Translations under genes and position numbers: made by a program | NCBI RefSeq assembly: GCF_900236475.1 | Contig: NZ_LT963352.1 | Span: 5,316,001 to 5,380,000 of the forward strand | Length of the DNA: 64,000 bases | Direction of reading: 5' to 3' | Source: Streptomyces chartreusis NRRL 3882 | Lineage (GTDB): Bacteria > Actinomycetota > Actinomycetes > Streptomycetales > Streptomycetaceae | Part shown: positions 1 through 7,183 of the stretch, one piece after another | How the letters are laid out: each line of letters opens with the position of its first letter | Numbering within the stretch: position 1 is the stretch's first letter | The notes under the pieces: model-generated | What the model was told of the DNA's origin: nothing | The model's input: the letters and a program-made list of their open reading frames with translations, nothing else | Databases searched by the model: none

Positions 1-349
1 CGGTTTCGGCGCCGAGGGGGCAGACCTCGGTGCCGAGGGCGCGGCCGAGGTCGCCGAGGGTGCGGGCCATGTGGAGCCCGTGCAGCGGGTCGAGGTGGAG
101 GTTGGCGGGGGCGACCTGGCGGCCGGGGCCGGTGGGGGTGATGTGGAGTCCGCCGAACTCGGCCCAGGCCTCGACGGCCGCGGGGAAGACGGTGTGGCGG
201 TGGCCGGCGGGTGAGACGTGGTCGCGCAGGGCGTCGGCCCAGATCTCGGCCTGCTTGATGTCCCAGCGTCCGGGTTGCCAGCCGGCGGCGCGCAGGGCGG
301 CGTCGACTTGTACGGCGAAGCGGGTGGTGGACGTGCGGTCGGTGTGCAT
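1..349 (-). CDS. SUKH-3 family immunity protein (3' end outside window)
   Basis: About 116 N-terminal residues are present; the C-terminus runs off the left edge. The start ATG is at 349-347, just after a GAAGGG purine run. The text (MHTDRTSTTRFAVQVDAALR, then RAAGWQPGRW, AEIWADAL, FPAAVEAWAEFGGL, LHLDPLHGL) follows the layout of SUKH-3 proteins: helix with a GW-PGR turn, a second helix, then a strand and helix ending in EFGGL. Known SUKH members neutralise nuclease or deaminase toxins of polymorphic toxin systems. It lies 93 bp downstream of a YwqJ-type deaminase on the same strand, the usual order for a toxin and its immunity gene. The assignment is from pattern only; cytosolic action is inferred. 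Confidence 0.75.
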   Translation of the reverse strand, partial: MHTDRTSTTRFAVQVDAALRAAGWQPGRWDIKQAEIWADALRDHVSPAGHRHTVFPAAVEAWAEFGGLHITPTGPGRQVAPANLHLDPLHGLHMARTLGDLGRALGTEVCPLGAET

Positions 350-442
350 CTGCCCTTCGTCTCGTCGAGGTCATGGGGCGTGTGGGGCGGGCCGTGGTGC
401 GGGGTGGTGGTGCGGCGTGGTGCTTTCGGTGTGTGTGGCGTG

Positions 443-988
443 TCAGCCGGTCGTGGCGGCCGGGTCGACTATGCGGACGCCGAAGTGGGCGCTGAGCGCG
501 GTGCAGGCGCGGCAGGGGGTGGCGAAGCTGCCGTGGAGGGGGTCGCCGTCCTCGCGGATGCGGCGGGCGGTGAGTTTGGCCTGCTTGAGGGCTTTGCGGG
601 CCTCGCCGTTGGTCATGGGTTTGCGGGCGGCGCGTTTGCTGCGGGCGGCGTCGGCGGCGGTGATGTGCCGGGAGATGAGGATGGTCTCGGCGCAGCGGCC
701 GGTGAAGCGGTCGCGCTGGGCGCTGGTGAGGGTGTCCAGGAAGTCCTGGACGAGGGGGTGCAGGGCGGGGGGTGTGTCGCCGCGGGCGGCGGTGCCGGTG
801 AGGGTGGCGCCGCGGACGGAGAGGGCGGCGGCGACGGTGGGGAGGATGCCGTCGCGGCGGTGGTGGAGGACGGGGGCGGGGGCCGCTTCGGTGGCGCTCC
901 AGCCGATGCGGGGGTCGCCGCCTCGCGGGTCGCCGTTTCGCGGGTCGGCGGACCTGCCGGTGTGTGGTCCCGTCTGTGTCGCGTTCAT
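443..988 (-). CDS. YwqJ-related putative deaminase (toxin-like)
   Basis: A 181-residue protein. The start at 988 has a strong GGAGGGG Shine-Dalgarno about 9 nt upstream. The zinc-site motifs of the cytidine-deaminase fold are visible: RCAETILISRHI (C-A-E, helix 2) near residue 98, and ATPCRACTAL (PCxxC) near residue 160. This spacing and the GEARKALKQAKLTARRI helix between them match the YwqJ-like deaminases described in polymorphic toxin systems, which are predicted to act on nucleic acids or nucleotides. There is no signal peptide or export domain, and the N-terminal 40 residues carry a repeated NGDPRGGDPR segment that looks disordered. The SUKH-3 gene downstream is its probable immunity partner. 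The substrate is unknown; it may be a free-standing or decayed toxin module rather than a secreted one. Confidence 0.75.
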   Translation of the reverse strand: MNATQTGPHTGRSADPRNGDPRGGDPRIGWSATEAAPAPVLHHRRDGILPTVAAALSVRGATLTGTAARGDTPPALHPLVQDFLDTLTSAQRDRFTGRCAETILISRHITAADAARSKRAARKPMTNGEARKALKQAKLTARRIREDGDPLHGSFATPCRACTALSAHFGVRIVDPAATTG

Positions 989-1379
989 GATCGTATTCCC
1001 CTCCGTGCATCCCCCCGGGGGTCACAGACTGCCAAATGGCGTGGCTGGTGCGGAAGCTGGGGCGCGGTGACACGCCCGTACCGGGGCGTGCCGTCACGGT
1101 GGGGTGACGGCTGGTCACGGATGCGGAGGGGCCGCCGACCGGTGCCGGTGACCGGTGTCGTCGTACCGCATAGGCTGTCGGCACCGCGGGCCATGCGGTG
1201 ATCCGTTCGGAGATCGATGCAGTGAACCGGAGGGTGATCCACGGGGTCGGCGGGTGCAGGGAAGCGCAGAGAAGTCGAGACGGACAGTCGAGACGGACAG
1301 ACGTGACAGTCGATACGGGCCGTAGTGCGCCAAGGGTGGTCAATACGGGTCGTACAGAGTGCCGCAGGGGGCAACCGCC
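989..1379. promoter_or_regulatory. Divergent intergenic region between the deaminase and WHH-SUKH genes
   Basis: This 391-bp region has no credible ORF. It must hold the promoters for both outward-reading toxin/immunity transcripts. A TAGGCT box (1171-1176) is a possible rightward -10 with no clear -35. Near the right end are direct repeats (1273-1298) and two related runs, GATACGGG and AATACGGG. The CAGGGGG at about 1365-1371 is the ribosome site for the gene starting at 1380. Confidence 0.45.
1273..1298. repeat. Tandem 13-bp direct repeat AGTCGAGACGGAC
   Basis: Two exact adjacent copies (1273-1285, 1286-1298) are followed by a diverged partial copy, AGTCGATACGG, from about 1308. They lie 80-105 bp upstream of the WHH-SUKH start, so they could be operator half-sites or simple slippage. 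Confidence 0.7.
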
Positions 1380-2414
1380 ATGACGACAGGTCGGCTCGGG
1401 CTGGGGGCACCTCCCGGCCGCCAGGCCGGGGGACAAGCCGCGCCGCCGAACGCGGCCTACGCCGGGCAGGTCGTGCATTTCCCGGATCCGGTCCGGGCGG
1501 CGCGTCACCCGAGAGGGGTACGGGTCGACGAGCGTGGTTACCCCGACTTCTCGCCCTACGCGCGTGCGGCGGCGGAGATCGCGGAGCCGCCGGAGGGTTT
1601 CGGCGTCGACGAGTTGCGGCTGACGGACTACGTGTCGGCGAACATGGCGCTGTCGGCGTCCGGGCACGAGTTGTGGGACACGGTGCCTGCGGTGGCGACG
1701 CCGCACGGCTGGACGTGGCACCACGTGGTGGGTACGCGGCGGTTGGAGCTGGTCCCGGTCGAGGTGAAGGCGTTGCTGCGGCACCACGGTGGCGTGGCGA
1801 CGTCGGGCGTCGACCAGTCCAAGCGGGGCACGCGGCCGTTGCAGGAGACGCGTCCGGCGCACTTCGGGCTGCCGAAGTCGGGCGTGGCGGTGACGGAGTC
1901 GCAGGTGCAGGGGGCTGAGGAGGACCTCGGTTACCGGTTGCCGGGTCCGTACCGGTCGTTCCTGAAGGCGGCGGGGGGTTGTGCGCCGGTGGGTGCCGCG
2001 CTGGACGCGGAGTTGGGGCTGCTGATCGACCAGCCGTTCTTCACGGTGCGGGACGAGGCGGCCGTCAACGACCTGGTGTACGTCAACAAGTGTCTGCGTG
2101 ACCATCTGACGAAGGACTACCTGGGGATCGCTTTCGTCCAGGGCGGGTTGCTGGCCGTGAAGGTGAAGGGCGAGCGGATCGGTTCGGTGTGGTTCTGCGC
2201 GTACGACGACGCCCGGGACGTGGATCCCTCGCTGCCGCCGGCGGAGCGGGTGGAGCGGTTGCTGCTGCCGTGCGGGGACGACTTCGACGTCTTCCTGTCG
2301 CGGCTGGCCGGTGATCCGCCGGAGTTGGAGACGGTGGCGAACCTGATGGTGGACGGCGGGTTCGCGCGTGTGGTGCCGGTGGGTGCGGTGTCGTCCTCGG
2401 CCGTGGGGGAGTGA
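1380..2414 (+). CDS. WHH nuclease-like / SUKH-1 (SMI1/KNR4) fusion protein
   Basis: A 344-residue protein. I chose ATG 1380 over GTG 1359 because CAGGGGG lies at proper spacing before it. The N-terminal half (about 45-150) reads as a WHH-type HNH/endonuclease VII toxin domain: GYPDFSPYA, LRLTDYVSANMAL, then HGWTWHHVVGTRRLELVP and RHHGGVA. The C-terminal half (about 165-340) is SMI1/KNR4-like (SUKH-1): VTESQVQGAEEDLGYRLPG, YRSFLKAAGG, and YLGIAFVQGG followed by GSVWFCAYDD. WHH domains cleave nucleic acid and SUKH-1 proteins neutralise such toxins, so toxin and antidote folds sit in one chain. One histidine usual after the LVP segment appears to be Lys (PVEVKALLRHHGG), so the nuclease may be inactive. 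It overlaps the next gene by 4 bp (GTGA), so the two are translationally coupled. Confidence 0.7.
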   Translation: MTTGRLGLGAPPGRQAGGQAAPPNAAYAGQVVHFPDPVRAARHPRGVRVDERGYPDFSPYARAAAEIAEPPEGFGVDELRLTDYVSANMALSASGHELWDTVPAVATPHGWTWHHVVGTRRLELVPVEVKALLRHHGGVATSGVDQSKRGTRPLQETRPAHFGLPKSGVAVTESQVQGAEEDLGYRLPGPYRSFLKAAGGCAPVGAALDAELGLLIDQPFFTVRDEAAVNDLVYVNKCLRDHLTKDYLGIAFVQGGLLAVKVKGERIGSVWFCAYDDARDVDPSLPPAERVERLLLPCGDDFDVFLSRLAGDPPELETVANLMVDGGFARVVPVGAVSSSAVGE

Positions 2415-5251
2415 CTTCGACGATGGTGACCTTCGCGCAGGCGCAGGAGCGCGCGGAAGAGTGGATCAACGGGGACGTGCCGTCGTACCAGCATCGTGAG
2501 GTGCGGGTGCGGGAGTTCGACCTCGGTTTCGTGGTGTGGGCCGAGGACCGGTCGGACGGGCCGCGGTCGGACGGCGGCGCGCAGCGGCTGGTGATCGCGC
2601 GGGACAGCGGTGAGGCGACGCTGTGGCCCGGGCTGCCGGTGGGTGAGGTGATCCGCCGGTACGAGGAGGAGTACGGCCGTCCGGACACGGCGGAGGAGCC
2701 GGCGCCGGCTCCCGCGGCCCGGGTGGATCTGAACCAGACGTCCTTCCTGCTGACTCCGCCGGAGTGGTTGCAGGACGCGGCGGACAAGCTTGGGATTCCG
2801 GATCGGCGCGGCGGGGCGGGTGCGGGTGCCGCGTCGGCCTCTGCTCCTGCCGGTGCTGGGGCTGGTGATTCCGCTTCCGGTGCCGCCTGGCCCGCTGCCG
2901 TGGGGAGCGAGTCGGGGAGTGACTCCGGGGTGGGAGCGGAGGCGCCGGGTGCGCCTGCCGGGGCCACGCCCTGGGCCGGTACGGACACCAACGGCGATGC
3001 CGGTGACGACCGTTCCGTACCGCTGCCCGCGACGGTCTTCGCGCCGCCGCTGGGCGAGTCCGACGGTGACACGCCGCCGCCGGTGACGCCCGATGCCAAG
3101 ACGGCGCTGATGTCGGGCGGCAGCCGGCTTCCTCCGACGGCGGTCTCACCGGCGATCGACGATCCGGGCGCGCAGGGTGGTGCGGGGGCGGGTGCTGCTC
3201 CGGCTGCCGGTGTGCCGGGTACGCCGTCCGGTGGTGTGCCGCACGGCAGTACGCCTCCGCCTGTGCCGGGCGGGCAGCCGTACGGGTATCCGCAGGGGGC
3301 CGACGGTGGGTCTGCGGGTTCTGCGGGGGGCGCGGCGGCTTCCGGGCCCGCGGGTCCCGCGGGTGTGCCGCAGCCGCCGGCCGGGCCGGGCGATTCTGAG
3401 CGGCCGCTCGCGCCGAACGCCGGGGACATCGCCGAAGCCGCGACCGGCAAGACGACTCCGCCGCCGGGCCGTGGGCGGGGTGCGGGTCCGACGACGCCGC
3501 CTCCGCCGGGCGCCCCCGGGGCTCCGGGTGCGCGGCCGGGCGGTACGCCTCCGCCGTCGGGGCCCGGGGCGCCTGGTACTCCGGCGGGTGGTTACGTGCC
3601 TACGCAGCTCGTGTCGGCGCTCGGGCCGGAGGGGCCCGGGGGCCCTGGAGGCCCGGGAGGGCCCGGCAGCGAGGGCGCGGGTGCGCCGCTGCCTCCGCAG
3701 CAGCCGCCGGGTCCTCCTGGCGCGCCGAACCCGCCTGGCGCGCCGAACCCGCCCGGTGCGCCACAGCCTCCGGGCGCTCCGAACCCGCCCGGTGCCCCTG
3801 GTGGTACGCCGCCGGGCGGTGTCCACCATGCCGCGACGATGCTTGCCGATCCCGGTCGGGTGGGTCCGGGTGCGCCGCCGCCTCCGGCTCCTCCGGGCGC
3901 GCCTGGTGCACCTGGTGCGCCTGGGACCCCCCAGCCACCTGGTGCGCCGGGTGCCCCTGGCGCCCCGGGTGCTCCCGGCGGCCCCGGTCCCGTGCACCAC
4001 GCGGAGACCATGCTGGCCAGGCCGCCGGCGGGTGGCCCCGGCGTGCCTCCCCCGCCGCAGGCCCCCGGCGCACCACCCGCTGCCCCGGGCGCTCCTGGCG
4101 CGCCCGGTGCGCCGCCGGTGCCACCGCCAGGCGCCATGCCGGGTGCGATGCCGCCCGGTGGGATGCCGCCCGGCGCCATGCCCCCGGGTGGGATGCCGCC
4201 CGGCGCGATGCCGCCGCCCGGTCAGCCCGCTCCCGGGCAGCCGCCGGCGTACGGCTATCCGCAGCAGCCCGCCGGGCAGCCGACGGTCGGCCCCGGCTAC
4301 CAGGCCGTGCTGCGCTACCGCGCGCAGGACGGTTCCGAGCAGCAGCTGATCCGGCGTTCGGCGCCGGGTACGCCGCATCCGGAGTGGCAGATCTTCCACG
4401 AGCTGCGGGCCATGAACGTGCCGCCGGACCAGGTGCTGGAGCTCCACACCGAGCTGGAGTCGTGCGAGCTGCCGGGTGCGTACTGCGCGCGGATGATCCG
4501 GGAGCAGTGGCCGCAGGCGCGGATCACGAGCATCGCGCCGTACGGTACGGACCACGCGAGCCGGCAGCAGGGCATGCAGCAACTGCTGGCTCACCAGGGT
4601 GAGTTGCACCAGGTGGCGGACGGCCCGGCGCGGCCGGCTCCGGTGCGGGCGCCGTTGCCGCCGGTGCAGGCGGTGCCGCCGATTCCGCCGGAGGGCATCG
4701 CGCAGGAGCTGGGTGCCGCGTTCGGGCCGGGGGTGTTCCGGTTCGAGCAGGCCGCCGTGTCCCGGCAGGGCGTGCCGCCGGTCGTGGCGCACACGCTGGT
4801 GGCGGCGGGCCTGCCGATGGACATGGGCCCCTTCTTCTGGGCGCAGGCGCAGCCTGGCCGGCCCGTGCCGACGCTGGCGGAGCTGGCGGCCGAGCGCGGT
4901 GTGCAGCCGGCCCCGGACGCGGGCTCCTACCTGGTGATGGGCAGCGACTTCGGCAAGGCGATCTGCGTGCAGTACGGCACGGCCAACATCGTCGCCGTGC
5001 CGGTGGAGGCGGGGCCGGGCGGGGCGCCCGTACCGCCGCAGTTCGTGAACACCGGGCTGCCGGAGTTCGCGCGCTGCCTGGCGCTGCTCGGGCGGATGTG
5101 GCGGCTGCGGTTCGGGCTGAACCAGGAGCAGGCGGGCCGGTGGACCGTCGACTTCCAGGCGCAGTTGGCCGCGCTCGACCCGGCGGCGCTCGGGTCGCCG
5201 GAGAGCTGGTGGTCGGTGCTGCTGGAGCAGATGTGGGACGGGCTGCTGTGA
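2411..5251 (+). CDS. Imm35 (YrhB) / deaminase / SUKH-4 fusion with collagen-like linker
   Basis: A 946-residue cytosolic protein starting at GTG 2411; ATG 2423 is an alternative. Residues about 7-93 look like Imm35/YrhB (RAEEWINGDVP, GFVVWAEDR, PGLPVGEVIRRYEEEYG). Residues about 95-625 are an extreme Pro/Gly/Ala linker with Gly-x-y runs (GAPGAPGAP, MPPGGMPPGAMPP). Residues about 630-720 resemble the XOO2897-like polymorphic-toxin deaminases: IFHELRAM (H663, E664), then ELHTELESCELPGAYCARMI with Cys685 and Cys692 as likely zinc ligands. Residues about 755-946 resemble SUKH-4 (LPMDMGPFFWAQ, FGLNQEQAGRW, WWSVLLEQMWDGLL). Both immunity domains flank the toxin fold, so it may be a decoy, a self-neutralised enzyme or a regulator. 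It is the last gene before a terminator. Domain names are from motif memory, not a search. Confidence 0.7.
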   Translation: MTSTMVTFAQAQERAEEWINGDVPSYQHREVRVREFDLGFVVWAEDRSDGPRSDGGAQRLVIARDSGEATLWPGLPVGEVIRRYEEEYGRPDTAEEPAPAPAARVDLNQTSFLLTPPEWLQDAADKLGIPDRRGGAGAGAASASAPAGAGAGDSASGAAWPAAVGSESGSDSGVGAEAPGAPAGATPWAGTDTNGDAGDDRSVPLPATVFAPPLGESDGDTPPPVTPDAKTALMSGGSRLPPTAVSPAIDDPGAQGGAGAGAAPAAGVPGTPSGGVPHGSTPPPVPGGQPYGYPQGADGGSAGSAGGAAASGPAGPAGVPQPPAGPGDSERPLAPNAGDIAEAATGKTTPPPGRGRGAGPTTPPPPGAPGAPGARPGGTPPPSGPGAPGTPAGGYVPTQLVSALGPEGPGGPGGPGGPGSEGAGAPLPPQQPPGPPGAPNPPGAPNPPGAPQPPGAPNPPGAPGGTPPGGVHHAATMLADPGRVGPGAPPPPAPPGAPGAPGAPGTPQPPGAPGAPGAPGAPGGPGPVHHAETMLARPPAGGPGVPPPPQAPGAPPAAPGAPGAPGAPPVPPPGAMPGAMPPGGMPPGAMPPGGMPPGAMPPPGQPAPGQPPAYGYPQQPAGQPTVGPGYQAVLRYRAQDGSEQQLIRRSAPGTPHPEWQIFHELRAMNVPPDQVLELHTELESCELPGAYCARMIREQWPQARITSIAPYGTDHASRQQGMQQLLAHQGELHQVADGPARPAPVRAPLPPVQAVPPIPPEGIAQELGAAFGPGVFRFEQAAVSRQGVPPVVAHTLVAAGLPMDMGPFFWAQAQPGRPVPTLAELAAERGVQPAPDAGSYLVMGSDFGKAICVQYGTANIVAVPVEAGPGGAPVPPQFVNTGLPEFARCLALLGRMWRLRFGLNQEQAGRWTVDFQAQLAALDPAALGSPESWWSVLLEQMWDGLL

Positions 5252-5277
5252 CGCGCCGCCGCTGATGTGTCCCGATG

Positions 5278-5320
5278 AGCCGGGTCGGGTCGGTCGCAGG
5301 ACCGCCGGGCCCGGCTTTTT
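5278..5320 (+). terminator. Rho-independent terminator after the toxin/immunity operon
   Basis: AGCCGGG (5278-5284) pairs with CCCGGCT near 5311-5317. An inner CGGTC/GACCG helix is present, and a run of five T follows. Confidence 0.8.
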
Positions 5321-5401
5321 CGTGCCGGGCTGTCACATCTTCCTTCGCCGTTCCGTCAGTGCGGTGACAGCGATTCACCGCCGACGCAGGAGGCAGAGAT
5401 C

Positions 5402-5863
5402 ATGCAGGCACGGATGACCAACCCGGCGTACGTCCTTCCCGGCGCGATGAAGGGCATCGGCACGCTCTTCCAGGCGATCGGGGAGGGAGGCCTTCGGCAG
5501 GACGTGGCGGAGATCGTCGGGCTGCGGGCCAGTCAGATCAACGGCTGCGGTGCCTGTGTGCACGGGCACACCGCCAATCTCCGCAAGGCCGGGGTGAGCG
5601 AGGAGCGCATCGGGGCCGTGGCGGCCTGGCGGCACGCGCCGTTCTTCTCGGACGCCGAGCGCGCCGCGCTGAAGCTGACGGAGGCGACGACGCGGCTCCC
5701 GGATCTGTCGGAGGAGTCGGTTCCGGACGCGCTGTGGGACGAGGTGGCCGACCACTTCGACGAGAAGGAGATCTCCGCGCTGATCCTGACCGTCTCGGTC
5801 ACGAACATGTTCAACCGCATCAACACGACCATCAAGGAGCCCGCGGGCACCACGTGGGGCTGA
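5402..5863 (+). CDS. AhpD-like carboxymuconolactone decarboxylase family protein
   Basis: A 153-residue protein with ATG 5402 behind a strong GCAGGAGG. The CMD/AhpD signature is intact: INGCGACVHGHTANLRKAG gives Cys49-x-x-Cys52 with His56, the redox CxxC plus histidine used by AhpD-type alkylhydroperoxidases. The chain is nearly all helical, and the C-terminal helix ISALILTVSVTNMFNRINT is typical of the family, which forms trimers or hexamers. A role in peroxide defence is the usual prediction, although many family members have unknown substrates. It is monocistronic, between a terminator and the DivIVA-like gene, with no AhpC or lipoyl partner beside it. Confidence 0.88.
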   Translation: MQARMTNPAYVLPGAMKGIGTLFQAIGEGGLRQDVAEIVGLRASQINGCGACVHGHTANLRKAGVSEERIGAVAAWRHAPFFSDAERAALKLTEATTRLPDLSEESVPDALWDEVADHFDEKEISALILTVSVTNMFNRINTTIKEPAGTTWG

Positions 5864-6006
5864 CGGCCGTACGGCCGGGCCGGGGCCCGTGACCTCTGTG
5901 CGGAGTGTCGCGTTATGAACACTTCTGCCTGATCCACCAAGATGTGCGCGAAATCTTCCCGTTTCGTGCTCGATCGCGCGTCGGCGTGGTGGAGAGGGGC
6001 CCCAGC

Positions 6007-6894
6007 ATGAGCAGCGCATCGGCGTCCCCGCACGGCTTCCAGGCCGTGCGGGGACGCGGTTACCGTCCCGAGCAGGTCGACGAGTACGCCGAGGCCCTCT
6101 CCGAGGCCCGTGACGCGGCCTGGGAGAGGGCCGCCCGGCTGACGGTGCTCGCCCGGCAGATGGACGCGGAACTGGAACGGCTGCGGGAGGCCGTCGCGAA
6201 CCTGGTCCCGCAGACCTACGAGTCGCTCGGGGAGCGGGCGCAGCGGCTCTTGGAACTCGGCCGGGAGGAAGCGGCGGCCGTGCGGGAGGAGGCGCGGGGT
6301 GAGGCGCGGCACCTGGTGGACGGGGCGTGCGCGTCCGCGACCGGCGTGCGCGAGTCCGCGCAGGAGTACGCCGATGCCGTACGCGCCGACGCCGACGAAC
6401 GCGCCCGGCAGCGGCTGCTGGCGGCGCACGCCGAGGCCGACGAGATCCGGGCCGCGGCCGAGTGTGAGGCGAAGGAGCAGCGGGGCGAGGCGCTGGCCGC
6501 GTTGCGGGAGATGCGGCAGCGCACCTCCGGGATGCTGGCCGAGCAGGCGAAGGAACACGCCGAGCGGTGGGCGGAGCTGGACGAGGAGGACGCCGCCCGG
6601 GCCGTCGTGCTGGACGCCCACCACGCGGAAGCGGTGGCACGCGCCGAGGACGCGCTGACCGAGGCCGAGCAGGCCTTCGCCGACGCCGACGACTCCGCGC
6701 GGCAGCAGCAGGAGGAAGCAGCCGCGCGCGCCGAGGAGCTGCTCGCCGAGGCCCGCGGCCACGCGCAGTCCGTCGAACGGGAGACGCAACGAGTGCTGCG
6801 CGAACACGCCGAGCGCGCGGACGACGTACGGGCACACATCGACCGCGTACACGCCAGCCTGACGGCGTGGGCGGGGAGGGCGAGGACGGAGTGA
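6007..6894 (+). CDS. DivIVA-like coiled-coil protein ('cellulose-binding protein' family)
   Basis: A 295-residue protein. The start is ATG 6007, preceded by GAGAGGGG; the same frame is open upstream but lacks a ribosome site. The N-terminus (GFQAVRGRGYRPEQVDEYAE) is the DivIVA-type lead-in for binding membrane and nucleating a coiled coil. The rest is almost uninterrupted charged Glu/Ala/Arg coiled coil with no membrane segment or catalytic motif. Streptomyces homologues are often labelled cellulose-binding protein, without good support. By analogy with DivIVA and Scy filament proteins, a cytoskeletal or polar scaffold role is plausible but inferred. A TATGAA box in the 143-bp leader may be the -10. 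Confidence 0.75.
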   Translation: MSSASASPHGFQAVRGRGYRPEQVDEYAEALSEARDAAWERAARLTVLARQMDAELERLREAVANLVPQTYESLGERAQRLLELGREEAAAVREEARGEARHLVDGACASATGVRESAQEYADAVRADADERARQRLLAAHAEADEIRAAAECEAKEQRGEALAALREMRQRTSGMLAEQAKEHAERWAELDEEDAARAVVLDAHHAEAVARAEDALTEAEQAFADADDSARQQQEEAAARAEELLAEARGHAQSVERETQRVLREHAERADDVRAHIDRVHASLTAWAGRARTE

Positions 6895-7183
6895 GGCGTG
6901 GCCTGCGGTGTGGGCGGGGCGGGTGACGGCGGGGGTGCCGTCGGGCGCCGCGCGTCGGCGCGTCGTCCGCCCGTCGGCGCCGCCGCGGGCCACGGACCGA
7001 TGGCTGGGTGTCGGCGCCGCCGGTCATCGGCTGACCAGGGTGCGGTGTGGTCGCCTGTCGGCGACTGGCTGCTGCTTCTGAGGCCGATGGGGCGTCGTAG
7101 TCGATCAACCAGGGCGCGGTGCCGACGCCACCGGCCGAGCCGCACGCGGTGCCGACGCTGCTGCCGGCCGCCTGCCCGCGGCG

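Noticed and set aside
3600..4240. CRISPR-like or satellite repeats
   Set aside because: The repetition follows codons for Gly-Ala-Pro in a long reading frame, with no conserved DNA repeat and spacer units.
1..5251. The toxin/immunity block as a mobile island
   Set aside because: No integrase, transposase, tRNA-end repeats or clear composition break is visible, so recent transfer cannot be claimed.
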